NCBI GenBank assembly: GCA_030431515.1
Contig: JAUIIX010000009.1
Coordinates: 27,047-91,046 of the forward strand
Source of the DNA: a bacterium
GTDB lineage: Bacteria; Bacteroidota; Ignavibacteria; Kapaibacteriales; UBA2268
Direction of reading: 5' to 3'
Length of the DNA: 64,000 bases
In this document: one piece after another, positions 43,687-52,582 of the stretch
Layout of the letters: every line of letters begins with the position of its first letter
How positions within the stretch are numbered: position 1 is the first letter of the stretch
Notes under the pieces: model-generated
Told to the model about the DNA's origin: nothing
Database searches by the model: none
What the model saw: only the letters and a program-made list of their open reading frames with translations
Translations under genes and position numbers: made by a program

Positions 43687-44729
43687 ATTGTTTTCTCCGA
43701 AAAAGTGAATAATCTTTTTATAATTCTATTTTCTCTGTCTGACATTAAAAACTCAATTAATAAAATTAACAAAGTAATTGCTAAAAATATTTGAAATCTA
43801 TCTTCGTAATCAGTAAATACTTTTGATTCAAATTTCTCTTTGTCAAGTTTCTGCATATCGTCAATAATACCTTTCAAATCAAGAATAGAATTAGATGCTC
43901 TAATAAAATTTCCATTAGCAGACGCCGCAATTTGTGATAACATTGCAGCATCTAATTTTGTTACAACAGTATTGCCCGAACGATCCTTAATAAAGTCATA
44001 TCTTTGTCCATTTCTAAACAGAGGAATAGGAGCACCTTCTTCAGTACCCATTCCAATCGTACTAATTGTAACTCCCTCTTCTTCAGCTTTTTTAGCAATT
44101 GAAAGTGCATCATCTTCATGATTCTCACCATCAGTAATAATAATTAAAGCTTTCCCCGCCTTAGACTCTTCGTTGAACGACTCCATCGCAAGTTCAATAG
44201 CACTGCCTATCGCCGTTCCCTGAGAGGGTATTAAATCAGTAGAAACAGTAGAAAGTAATAACTTCGCTGCAGAATAATCAGTAGTCAAAGGTAATTGTAA
44301 AAAAGAATCACCCGCAAATAAAATTAAACCAATTTTATCATTATAAAGTTTATTAATTAAATTACTAATTCCTTGCTTAGCACTTTCCAATCTATTTGGC
44401 TTAATATCCTCGGCAAGCATAGAGTTAGAAACGTCAATAGCAATCATAATTTCAATACCTTCACGTTCTACTTCTTCCAACTTACTACCCAATTGAGGAT
44501 TCATTATTGCGACAACTAAAGATGAAGTTGCAAGCAAAACTAAAACCAATCTAAACGCTTTCTTATATTTAGATTTACCAATAATTATTTTACTTAAAAT
44601 ACCTTTATCTGCTATTTTAGCAAAATTTTTCTTGATTATTACATTACTGATTATATAGAAAACAATTAGTAAAGGAACTAATGCAAACAACCAATAATAC
44701 AACTCATTTTCAAATCTAAAAAATTCCAT
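43683..44729 (-). CDS. batB: BatB, von Willebrand A domain membrane protein
   Basis: This 348-residue protein has N-terminal helices (about 10-30 and 60-78), a VWA domain with intact MIDAS (DVSNS at 99-103) and a C-terminal helix (about 313-330). It is paralogous to BatA at 7599-8603; ADIKPNRLESAKQG in BatB parallels EDFKPNRLEAAKKT in BatA. It overlaps batC by 4 bases. Bat proteins are linked to aerotolerance and envelope stress. This locus lacks the MoxR ATPase, DUF58 and BatA genes that usually accompany it. Confidence 0.9.
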   Translation of the reverse strand: MEFFRFENELYYWLFALVPLLIVFYIISNVIIKKNFAKIADKGILSKIIIGKSKYKKAFRLVLVLLATSSLVVAIMNPQLGSKLEEVEREGIEIMIAIDVSNSMLAEDIKPNRLESAKQGISNLINKLYNDKIGLILFAGDSFLQLPLTTDYSAAKLLLSTVSTDLIPSQGTAIGSAIELAMESFNEESKAGKALIIITDGENHEDDALSIAKKAEEEGVTISTIGMGTEEGAPIPLFRNGQRYDFIKDRSGNTVVTKLDAAMLSQIAASANGNFIRASNSILDLKGIIDDMQKLDKEKFESKVFTDYEDRFQIFLAITLLILLIEFLMSDRENRIIKRLFTFSEKTI

Positions 44730-44848
44730 TTTTACAATTAAATATTAAAAAATCATCAATAATATATTACGTATATAGGCACAAAAAAGTTTAAATTTCA
44801 CCAAAAATATTCTAAAAATTTTGACGACATTTTGAAATTATTTTGTCA

Positions 44849-44941
44849 TTTCGAGCGGAGTCGAGAAACTCTGCGTCATTCAGAGTGTAGCGATGAATCC
44901 ATAAAAAACTTTCCTGTCATTCTGAGGCAAAGCCGAAGAAT
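44849..44941 (+). repeat. Hairpin repeat cluster including bipartite copy C
   Basis: Three hairpins in tandem: TTTCGAGCGGAGTCGAGAAA-type (44849-44868), ATTCA/TGAAT with a GTA loop (44878-44898) and ATTCT/AGAAT with GA/GA, GGC/GCC and an AAA loop (44919-44941). The last two have the order and near-identical spacing (20 bases) seen in copies A and B. Confidence 0.75.
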
Positions 44942-45359
44942 CTCCCAGAAATTACAAACATCTTATAATCCATGCAATCTGTGTAATCCATAAAATCCAT
45001 GATTCTGAAATTCTCAAAATTCCCATTTTTTTAAAAGGGGTGTCGCGGAGCGACGGGATATTTCTTCAGTATTTTTAAACACTAACTCGTCATACTGAAT
45101 AAATCGAAATATCACATCAACATTACAAACCTCATATTTTAAAAAATAAATTAAAAATATTTTAAAATAAAAAACTTGATAAAAATTTATAAACTCTTAA
45201 ATTTGCATTGTCATTCAGAGCGAAGCAAAACATCCAGTTATATAAATTCCTTGTATTCGTAGGGAACGGTTTGTAAACCTCAAAATTTATATAAGCTAAC
45301 AATTTTTATAAAAAATGAGTTGATTTAAACTGCCTTAATGCTTAAAACCGTTCCTAACA

Positions 45360-45560
45360 TATCTGGAAATAAACCCAGTTCTTTGAAAAAACGAAAAAAC
45401 ACCGATTTTACTGCAAAAACTGCAGAAATGATATAATACTATAAATATTAATAATTTACAAAGGACAAAAATGCTAAAATAGACTAAAAACACAAAGAAA
45501 TCACTGCAAAAAACAGCAAAAAACACACGAATTCGTAGAGCCATCGATTTATCGTGGCTT
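45360..45560 (-). repeat. Dispersed intergenic repeat with TTTGCAGT motifs, copy 2
   Basis: On the minus strand: TTTTTTGCAGTGATTT, later TTTTGCAGTAAAATCGGTG followed by TTTTTTCGTT and AAAGAACTGGGTTTA, in the order found at 1370-1572. The two copies lie 44 kb apart in opposite orientation. Confidence 0.65.
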
Positions 45561-45741
45561 CTTAAAAAACTTCGGAGAAGTTTAATATTTGTAGAAAAAA
45601 GAAACAACCCCAACCCCCACAAATCGAAGATTTGATTTTCCAACAACACTACTCATTACTTTTTAAAAATTTTGCATTAATTTAAAATATTTTATTGATA
45701 AAAGTGTATTAGGTAAATATAAAACTACAAAAAATAAAAAA

Positions 45742-47232
45742 ATGATAATTTTAACAATATTTATATATTTCATAAATTCTTCTTTTCTATTTAGTAATGA
45801 GTTACTTTTAGAAGAAATTAAAATCTCTAATGAAAATAAAATATTCAATGCCATAGAAATGGGATATCCTGTAATTAAAGGTGATACACTTTTTGTTAAA
45901 ATTATGGCAGATGATCTTCAATATTATGGGATGCTTTCTAAAGATGGTGGAAAGTCTTGGGAGGATATTTATCCAATTTTATATGGTGGTTTAGTTCCGA
46001 AAAATTATAGAATTTTAGTTGAACCACATCCAATTAGTTTTGAATTTCGTTTTGATGCTATAGAAGAAAATTCATCAACTTTTACTTATAAAAATATAGA
46101 TGGAAATATAATTAGACAAACATTTTGTGATTTTCCATTTGAACCTACTCATATTAATCCAATTAATCCTGAAGTCCTTGTTCATACTTCAAGATATAAT
46201 TTTAACAATTTATCTGTAGACAGATTCTTTTATTCTACAAACTATGGAAAAGATTGGAATTTCATCTATATTGATGGTGAAGAAATAATAAACAGAGAAA
46301 TTGAATTTAAATTTAGTACAAGATTTCCTAATATAATATATTTTCAAGTGCTTCATATGAACATTGATCAGTCTTTAATTGCTATTGATAGATTAAGATA
46401 TGATATATATGATAACGATCAATCAACAAATTATAAAAAATTAAGATATTGGCATAAAAGAAATCAATTTGACATTACTAAAAAAGATGAAGTTTTTTTT
46501 GTACCTAATCCAAATGATACTAGAATAGGAAAAATAGATCTAGATGATAGTACTTTTGTTAAATTTAATTTAAAAGATATTAATATCATTGATGAGTTTG
46601 AAGAAATAATTAATCCAGATTCTAATAAATACTATTTAGATAAATATTTTCAAACCAGACAAAATTATTTTTTAAAGGATGAAGGAGTCATTTGCTTTTA
46701 TGATTATAGTAATATAAATAGAAAAATATATCTATTTTATGAAAGATTAAATCAAAAAAATAATAATGAATTCATAGATTTTAAACTTCATCTTTTTTAT
46801 TCAATTAATGACGGTGAATCATTTCATGATTTGGGTGAATTTTACTCAAAAAATTTAGGAGGTATAGATAATATTTTATTTGATAAATCAAGTGAAAAAA
46901 TTTTTTTAAAAGTTATTAAATTTAATGATAACAATAAGAATACTTTCAAAATATATAAAATAAATAACTCCATCCTTTCAGTCCAAAGACAAGAAAATCA
47001 AAAAGCATATTTCTCAAACAATAATCTAATAATAGAAAACAAAGAGAAATCAGGAATAAATCAAATAAAAATAATTGATTTAAGTGGTAAAGAAATATTC
47101 AATAAACAGCTGATGTTACAAAGTGGCGAAAACACAATTACCTTAAATACTTACTTACCTAAAAATATGTATTTAATTCAGATTATAAATAATCAAAATC
47201 AAGAAGTTTACAAACTTATTAATATGGAATGA
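45742..47232 (+). CDS. Secreted T9SS type A sorting-domain protein
   Basis: This 496-residue protein has a hydrophobic export signal (about 1-18). The middle is beta-rich with sialidase/BNR-like SxDxGxSW phrases (SKDGGKSWEDI near residue 70, STNYGKDWNFI, SINDGESFHDL), so it is likely a beta-propeller. The last about 75 residues are a type IX sorting domain: INQIKIIDLSGKEIFN and MYLIQIINNQNQEVYKLI. T9SS cargo of this kind is exported through the outer membrane and anchored or released after CTD removal. No catalytic residues can be assigned. Confidence 0.82.
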   Translation: MIILTIFIYFINSSFLFSNELLLEEIKISNENKIFNAIEMGYPVIKGDTLFVKIMADDLQYYGMLSKDGGKSWEDIYPILYGGLVPKNYRILVEPHPISFEFRFDAIEENSSTFTYKNIDGNIIRQTFCDFPFEPTHINPINPEVLVHTSRYNFNNLSVDRFFYSTNYGKDWNFIYIDGEEIINREIEFKFSTRFPNIIYFQVLHMNIDQSLIAIDRLRYDIYDNDQSTNYKKLRYWHKRNQFDITKKDEVFFVPNPNDTRIGKIDLDDSTFVKFNLKDINIIDEFEEIINPDSNKYYLDKYFQTRQNYFLKDEGVICFYDYSNINRKIYLFYERLNQKNNNEFIDFKLHLFYSINDGESFHDLGEFYSKNLGGIDNILFDKSSEKIFLKVIKFNDNNKNTFKIYKINNSILSVQRQENQKAYFSNNNLIIENKEKSGINQIKIIDLSGKEIFNKQLMLQSGENTITLNTYLPKNMYLIQIINNQNQEVYKLINME

Positions 47233-47414
47233 TAATACTTTGGATAAATTAAAATCTATCCAAATCTTCGATTTGTGTGGCTTGTGGTAGTTTGGTTTTG
47301 CTATTAATATTGAACTCCGCTGGAGTATGAATACTAATGTAAATCATTTGTTTTCAATCGTTCAGAGGCAAGCGAATTACTCTATTTAATATCTCAAGTT
47401 AATAATAATCTCAA
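47233..47414. other. Short spacer with further hairpins
   Basis: Holds CAAATC-TTC-GATTTG at 47261-47275, which is the same hairpin sequence as 45620-45634 in the other strand sense, ACTCC-GCT-GGAGT at 47314-47326, and a decayed TTCAGAGGCAAGCGAAT at about 47361-47377. No gene is seen. Confidence 0.45.
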
Positions 47415-48905
47415 TTAACTTAAATTAACTACACTTGAATTTTGAGTTTGTTTGATAGGAAGTGAGAAAGCGAAAGTAGAACCTTTTCCAAGAGAACTAC
47501 GAACCCAAACTCTTCCATTATGAGCTTCAACAAGTTTTTTAACTATCCATAAACCAAGACCAGTTGAACTCTCGCCACCAGTTGGTTTTGCACTTAATTG
47601 AGCACCTCGTTTGAAGGCACCATTTAAGTCATCTTCGGATAAGCCAAGACCATTGTCGCTTATCTCAAAGACAATAGTGTCATCTATTTGCTGACATTTC
47701 ATTCTAACTGAGCCACCTTTTTGAGTGAACTTTATGGCATTTGATAATAAATTAGATAAAACTTCGTCTATTTTGCTTTCATCAACTTTAATGTCCGGTA
47801 AGCCATCTGGGACTTCATACATTAAAGTAATATTTTTCTCTTTTGCTTTGATTTTAAATCTATCATGAACCCTTTTACTCGTATCAGTAATAGTAGTTTC
47901 ATGGAAATCCATATTTAATTTTCCACCTTCTAAGGCAAGCACTCTTGATACTTCTTGAGATAATTGAACAATTACTTTTGTTGTGTTCAATATATCATCA
48001 ATAATTCCTTGCTGGTCAATTGCAGATAAATCGTAGGATCTAAGTAATTCGACCAAACTTTTGATAATTCCAGCTGGATTCTTAATATCATGAATTAACA
48101 TTGCAAACAATTCATCTTTCTGATTTTGTAGCGTTTCTAATTCTTCCTTTGAATTAATTAGTTTTTTAACACTTTCTTCAAGTTCTTTGTTTCTATATCT
48201 CATATCTTCGGTACGTCTTTGTAGTCCTTCGATTTGAGAGCGTAAAGCAGTTAATTCAGCTTTTAAATTATTATTTTCTAATTCTAATCTATGGAATTTT
48301 CGACTATTTTCTTCACTAAGATTTCCACCTTTACCTTTTGGTTTGAAGAAAACAAATATAATAGCAAAAATAATTGAAGAAAGTAAAAAGCCACCAACGA
48401 TAGCTAGCCAATCAATACTTTCACTTTTTTCTTGTTTATTTTCAGATAAATCTTTAATAACACTATCTTGAGCATCAATCACTTTATTTAGATTTTTAAC
48501 ATCACTAAGTAATCTTGCTTCAAAGTTGTTAACTCTAAAAGATATAACTCTTTCTTCAGTAGTCCAATTTTGTTTTAAATCAAAAGCAGATACTTTAAAT
48601 TGGTATTCACCTTCGGGTAAATTTGTATATTGGATAATTGGTTCATTCCATGTCTTGATAGCCGAATCTAAACCATTTGATAAAACTACTCGGAATAAGA
48701 AAGGAGTAGCTTCTTTATTTTCTGTTTTACAGAAATAATAAAATGTAATAGAATCTTTATCAGATAATACAACATCATTTTTTTCATAATTCACAATTTG
48801 ATTGTTAACTAATAACTTATCAAATTCTAAAATTTGAGAATTAAGATTAATATTTAAAAATATTAAACTTAGAATAATATATAATATGTAATTTTGTTTT
48901 TTCAT
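47415..48905 (-). CDS. Membrane sensor histidine kinase with Y_Y_Y-like input domain
   Basis: This 496-residue protein has a signal peptide, an extracytoplasmic beta domain (about 25-130) whose LPEGEYQFKVSAFDLKQNWTTEERVISFRV matches Y_Y_Y-domain endings in pieces, a membrane helix (about 167-188), a coiled coil (about 195-265), a HisKA site (AMLIHDIKNPAGIIKSL) and a HATPase_c domain (DNGLGLSEDD, STGLGLWIVKKLVEAHNG). Y_Y_Y domains usually follow ligand-sensing propellers in hybrid SusCD regulators; here the propellers are absent. Its start abuts the HAD phosphatase stop, so the two form a unit. No response regulator is adjacent. Confidence 0.88.
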   Translation of the reverse strand: MKKQNYILYIILSLIFLNINLNSQILEFDKLLVNNQIVNYEKNDVVLSDKDSITFYYFCKTENKEATPFLFRVVLSNGLDSAIKTWNEPIIQYTNLPEGEYQFKVSAFDLKQNWTTEERVISFRVNNFEARLLSDVKNLNKVIDAQDSVIKDLSENKQEKSESIDWLAIVGGFLLSSIIFAIIFVFFKPKGKGGNLSEENSRKFHRLELENNNLKAELTALRSQIEGLQRRTEDMRYRNKELEESVKKLINSKEELETLQNQKDELFAMLIHDIKNPAGIIKSLVELLRSYDLSAIDQQGIIDDILNTTKVIVQLSQEVSRVLALEGGKLNMDFHETTITDTSKRVHDRFKIKAKEKNITLMYEVPDGLPDIKVDESKIDEVLSNLLSNAIKFTQKGGSVRMKCQQIDDTIVFEISDNGLGLSEDDLNGAFKRGAQLSAKPTGGESSTGLGLWIVKKLVEAHNGRVWVRSSLGKGSTFAFSLPIKQTQNSSVVNLS

Positions 48906-49613
48906 TTACTCAGCTTCAAAAGCATTCTTTCTTTTTATCGACGCAATATTTCTTTTCTTTATTTTTTTCTTATTTACTAAATCAACCATCATTTTTTTAA
49001 CATCAAAAAAGTTCTTATATGGATAATGAGGAATTTTATTAGTATTGCAATATGCGGCCAAATTCTTCTTAGCAAATACAATATCACTATGTTCGGCAGG
49101 GCAATAATCAGAATAGCCATCGCCAATATAAACTAAAATATCTTCATCATCAGAGTTATTAAGAACAATGTTTCTCTTACAAGAAGCAGAAAAACAATGA
49201 CAGTTTTCTTGTTCACCAGTAAAATAGGGGGTAAATCTATTATCTTTTTCAATTAATTTATTACAATGAACTTTAATGTCAGTAATTTCAAGATGAGATA
49301 AAACCTCATCTATATATATATCAAATCCATCGCTAACTATTCTAATTTTATAATTCTTTTCTATTACCCAATCATAAAAATCTTTAAAATAATAGTCAAC
49401 ATCACAATTTCTTGCAATGTCTAAAATGTCGTTTTTCGACACACCATTATTGAGATTATTGCAAAGTTCGTGCCAATATTCTTTTATATCTATCTGTTTA
49501 TTAACTAATTGACTATGATACGGTTCAAATTTACCAAGTACTTTAAAAACCTTATCTCCTAAGTCTTCCTTAGATATTGTTCCATCAAAATCAATAAAAA
49601 AATTCAAATTCAT
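48906..49613 (-). CDS. HAD-IB phosphatase, MtnX/SerB-like
   Basis: This 235-residue protein begins with the HAD motif I (FFIDFDGTISKEDLGDKVF; Asp9 and Asp11 by count). Motif II is the IVSDGFD serine segment and motif IV is YIGDGYSDYCPAEHSDIVFAK with the metal-binding Asp pair. These match the MtnX/PSP-like group that dephosphorylates 2,3-diketo-5-methylthiopentyl-1-phosphate enol or phosphoserine-like substrates. Three cysteines near HCFSASCK are typical of a subset. No other methionine salvage gene is nearby, so the substrate is not settled. It has a 2-base gap from the upstream acidic protein. Confidence 0.83.
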   Translation of the reverse strand: MNLNFFIDFDGTISKEDLGDKVFKVLGKFEPYHSQLVNKQIDIKEYWHELCNNLNNGVSKNDILDIARNCDVDYYFKDFYDWVIEKNYKIRIVSDGFDIYIDEVLSHLEITDIKVHCNKLIEKDNRFTPYFTGEQENCHCFSASCKRNIVLNNSDDEDILVYIGDGYSDYCPAEHSDIVFAKKNLAAYCNTNKIPHYPYKNFFDVKKMMVDLVNKKKIKKRNIASIKRKNAFEAE

Positions 49614-49615
49614 TT

Positions 49616-50266
49616 TTAGTTCTTAGAAAAATCTTCAAAATTATCATCTTCATCATCATCGTAATCTTCAAACTCGAATACTTCCTCTATATATCCACGT
49701 TCAACCAACTCAATAACCGCTTTTTTAATTACATCATCGCTTATTTCCTCAATTACAACCGCATCTTCGTAAAAGAAAGTATTACTACTCAGCAAATAAT
49801 CTGCTAATCTCTTAGATATAAATTCTTTACTGGCTATTACTCCATTCTCAAAGTTTACAGTAATATACTTATAGTCGTTGTTGAATATAGCACTGTCAAT
49901 TTCTTGAAAGTAATCAACAATATCACTTGACTCAATTTCAAATGGAATAACTTCTCCAGCTGCATCTAATAAATTATATAAATCTGCAGTTTCAAAATCA
50001 ATATCATCATCATCGTCATCATCGAATATGTCATCAAATTCATCATCATCTAATTCACTAAATTCTTTAAGTTTTTCCATCAGTTCATCTTCTTCTAAAT
50101 CAAATTCTTTTTGAATTTTTTTTAAAATCATTTGCTGAACAGAATCAGAAAAATCCTTTGGATCATCAGCTTCTACATAAAAAGCTTCATCATTAGGAAT
50201 GGAATTAATAAATGCTTTGAATTTATCAAAATGTTTATTATCAATATCAACAAAAACTAACGCCAT
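49616..50266 (-). CDS. Highly acidic hypothetical protein
   Basis: I do not recognise a family. The 216-residue protein has no signal peptide or membrane helix. An Asp-rich run lies near residues 72-92 (DDDEFDDIFDDDDDDDIDF in part), and the C-terminus is also acidic. The middle has alternating strand/helix text (LSSNTFFYEDAVVIEEISDDVIKKAVIELVERGY in pieces). A metal-binding or scaffold role would be speculation. It heads a leftward unit with the HAD phosphatase and the sensor kinase, and is preceded by a TAATTTTG box on the minus strand (50300-50307). Confidence 0.75.
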   Translation of the reverse strand: MALVFVDIDNKHFDKFKAFINSIPNDEAFYVEADDPKDFSDSVQQMILKKIQKEFDLEEDELMEKLKEFSELDDDEFDDIFDDDDDDDIDFETADLYNLLDAAGEVIPFEIESSDIVDYFQEIDSAIFNNDYKYITVNFENGVIASKEFISKRLADYLLSSNTFFYEDAVVIEEISDDVIKKAVIELVERGYIEEVFEFEDYDDDEDDNFEDFSKN

Positions 50267-50299
50267 ATTGAATCTTCAAATAATTAATAATTTAATCCA

Positions 50300-50307
50300 C
50301 AAAATTA
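50300..50307 (-). promoter_or_regulatory. Candidate -7 box of the acidic protein gene
   Basis: TAATTTTG on the minus strand, 34 bases before the start codon. Confidence 0.45.
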
Positions 50308-50361
50308 AGAAAAATTACTTAGTAATATTGAATAAATTAATATTTATTAATAAAAAGTAAA

Positions 50362-50388
50362 AGCCCTGAATACAATTATTCAGGGCTT
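50362..50388 (-). terminator. Terminator of the anti-sigma/T9SS gene
   Basis: GCCCTGAAT and ATTCAGGGC form a 9-bp GC-containing stem around a 6-base loop; on the minus strand TTTTACTTTTT follows. Confidence 0.85.
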
Positions 50389-50413
50389 TGTAAGAGTAAC
50401 AAATGGGGCTAAG

Positions 50414-52540
50414 TTATTCTTTTATAAATCGTTGGTTGACAATTTCACTATTATCTGATACTATTGTCAAGTAATAAATTCCAGGACTTAAAGTCGAAAT
50501 ATCTAATCTTTTGTTATAACTACCAGCATTAAAACTTTCTTGAACAGAATTAATATTTAACTTATTACCATTAATATCAGTAAAAGAAATTTCTAAGTTC
50601 CTATTTTCAGTCAATTCAAAATTATAGTTAATAAAATCTTTCGCAGGAATAGGGTAGAGCTTCAAATTCATAATAGCACCGCTACATCCATTCCACCTAT
50701 CACTAACAGGATTTTCAGTTGGAGCTTCACCACAAACAGCACTTTCACTATTCTGTAAGACCTCAAATTCACTACGTAACTTTTCTTGTAAATGTTCTGG
50801 TAATTTAGTTAAAAGTTCTAAAGTCGGTTCAAACCACAATACATAATCTAAATTCTCACCATCTAATTTTATTTCAATAGGAATTAGTTTGTTGATGTCG
50901 TGGTTGAAGTAATTATTAGAATCTAAATTATTAGAAAGATTTTTTAAATATATATCTAATAATTTAGCTTTTTCTTCAAGTACTTCTTGTTGTTCATCAC
51001 TATTCTGGTTTGAATTTGAAACTTGTATCTCAATTTCAGTTTCAGTATTTTCACTGTTTTCAGATAACTCTTTCATTTTATTGTTTAAAATTAAGTCAAT
51101 TTTTTCAAGAGAGTTTATATCTAAATTTTGATTACCATTTATATTTGGAATGATTACTATTTTACCACCATTTTTATCAATATTTGCATAAAGTGAACTA
51201 TTTTTCTCTTGTTTTAATTCATATTTAGTACCTTTTTCAATATAGTAATGTTCTTGACTTCCATCTTTAAAATATCTTGTAAATAATAAAGAATCAGAAG
51301 GTACTACATTATTATACTTAATGAATTCACCCTTTTCTAATTTGAAATTTGTTAAATTAGAGTTAATAGTATCTTTCTTTTGAATAAAGATAAATCCATT
51401 ATTTCCATTAGAGTTGAACTTAATTATACTATCACTTTCTAAACTTAATTGATTCAAAAATAAACTTGAATCATTCTCATCAACTTTATATCTAATATCA
51501 AAGTTATTTTTCAATACTTCGTTATTTAATACTTTAATACTTGTTGAATTGGAATCTACCATAAACTGAATATCGGAGTTGTCTTCTTTTTTTGATATAT
51601 AATCAGAATCTGAATTGCTTTGTTTTTCAATAATATCAGATTTTCTATTAAACTCTTCTTTTCTTGAAGTAATCATCCTTCTATCAACTTCAATTTTTTC
51701 TTCTACTCTAATAGTTTTACCATCATCATATTTAATTACAGTTTTTGTATTAGTACTATTGTCATTAGACTTTTCAGTTTGAAATGCTATAGTTTTCCCA
51801 TCATCAAAAAGACTTATTACACGTTTCCCATTTTTATTACTTACAAACTTTGGACTAATAGAATTGATTACTATTTCTTTATTAGTATTAACATTATAAT
51901 CATTTTTTTGAAGAGTTATTACAGTTTCCTTATCTCCTTCAATAAAAGCTGTAAATGCAATTCTATCCTTATCTACACGACAGCCTAAATTCTGAATTTC
52001 TTCCTTATTTAGATTAATCACATTTGTAGCTATATAATCAATTAGTTTAGATGGCTTTTCTTTTACTTCGTTATCTTTAATTTTATTAGAAACTAATTCT
52101 ACCTTCTCACTCTTCACTTTAAATGAATTGTTTCCATCTTTTTCATCTTTCTTATTTTCAAATTTTACTAAATCTTTATTAGTTATATTTGAATTTTCAA
52201 CCTTACTCTTTTTCTCAATTACTTCATTAGGAATACTTGTATTCGTTGGCTCTTTCAAGCTCTTATTTGCTTGTTGTAATTCATTTACCTGCTGAATTAC
52301 AGGATTACTTAGCTTAGTATTTGCTTCTTGCTCAAATACATTTACAAAACCAAAATATCCAAGCACAACTGCTGCTGCAGTATAATATATAAAATTCATT
52401 TTCTTTACTCCAAAATATGTTTTTACAATTGGTACATTGCTTTCCTCTAATAGAGAGATTATCTCACTATCATTCATTAGACTTTTTTCTTCTTTAGCAG
52501 ATGAAAATAAATCATCTAACATTTTGTCTTTGTTCATCAT
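50414..52540 (-). CDS. Membrane-spanning anti-sigma-like protein ending in a T9SS sorting domain
   Basis: I start at ATG 52540, preceded by AAAGG; an upstream TTG frame from 52579 adds 13 codons without support. The 708-residue protein has a cytosolic N-terminus of about 55 residues (MNKDKMLDDLFSSAKEEKSLM) like Bacteroidota anti-sigma factors, one membrane helix (about 59-77, NFIYYTAAAVVLGYFGFVNVF), and a long Asn/Lys/Ser/Glu-rich extracytoplasmic part. The last about 85 residues (LKLYPIPAKDFINYNFEL, SPGIYYLTIVSDNSEIVNQRFIKE) are a type IX secretion sorting domain. It starts 42 bases after the ECF sigma stop. The combination of a non-cleavable membrane anchor and a T9SS domain is unusual. Anti-sigma function is inferred, not shown. 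Confidence 0.72.
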   Translation of the reverse strand: MMNKDKMLDDLFSSAKEEKSLMNDSEIISLLEESNVPIVKTYFGVKKMNFIYYTAAAVVLGYFGFVNVFEQEANTKLSNPVIQQVNELQQANKSLKEPTNTSIPNEVIEKKSKVENSNITNKDLVKFENKKDEKDGNNSFKVKSEKVELVSNKIKDNEVKEKPSKLIDYIATNVINLNKEEIQNLGCRVDKDRIAFTAFIEGDKETVITLQKNDYNVNTNKEIVINSISPKFVSNKNGKRVISLFDDGKTIAFQTEKSNDNSTNTKTVIKYDDGKTIRVEEKIEVDRRMITSRKEEFNRKSDIIEKQSNSDSDYISKKEDNSDIQFMVDSNSTSIKVLNNEVLKNNFDIRYKVDENDSSLFLNQLSLESDSIIKFNSNGNNGFIFIQKKDTINSNLTNFKLEKGEFIKYNNVVPSDSLLFTRYFKDGSQEHYYIEKGTKYELKQEKNSSLYANIDKNGGKIVIIPNINGNQNLDINSLEKIDLILNNKMKELSENSENTETEIEIQVSNSNQNSDEQQEVLEEKAKLLDIYLKNLSNNLDSNNYFNHDINKLIPIEIKLDGENLDYVLWFEPTLELLTKLPEHLQEKLRSEFEVLQNSESAVCGEAPTENPVSDRWNGCSGAIMNLKLYPIPAKDFINYNFELTENRNLEISFTDINGNKLNINSVQESFNAGSYNKRLDISTLSPGIYYLTIVSDNSEIVNQRFIKE

Positions 52541-52582
52541 AATACCTTTTGCTTCTTTTATTCCGGAATATTTCAGCAATAA

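Larger units (their letters stand above)
44730..45741. other. 1-kb gene-poor spacer packed with hairpin repeats
   Basis: No credible gene is present; the leftward frame at 45335-45649 falls on repeat DNA. The spacer holds bipartite repeat copy C (44878-44941), another GGA-loop hairpin (44849-44868), GTCGC-GGA-GCGAC (45042-45054), a partial hairpin with a GCGAAGC core (about 45213-45226), an inverted pair GGAACGGTTT/AAACCGTTCC (about 45262-45355), the second TTTGCAGT repeat (about 45360-45560), AAACTTC-GGA-GAAGTTT (45567-45583) and CAAATC-GAA-GATTTG (45620-45634). The rest is AT-rich. Confidence 0.7.

Noticed and set aside
45335..45649. 104-codon minus-strand frame
   Set aside because: Falls on repeat copy 2 and hairpins; similarity to the 1294-1479 frame is DNA homology, with no start signal or family.
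44730..45741. Possible insertion sequence remnant
   Set aside because: No transposase fragment or clear target duplication could be read; only repeats are supported.
45663..45854. 63-codon minus-strand frame overlapping the T9SS cargo start
   Set aside because: Antisense to a better-supported gene with signal peptide; no ribosome site.
49960..50060. GAT-rich tract in the acidic protein as a variable repeat
   Set aside because: It is an Asp codon run of modest length inside a good frame; no evidence of variation in this single sequence.
52541..52579. 13-codon extension of the anti-sigma-like protein
   Set aside because: Starts at a TTG without ribosome site, while ATG 52540 has AAAGG upstream.
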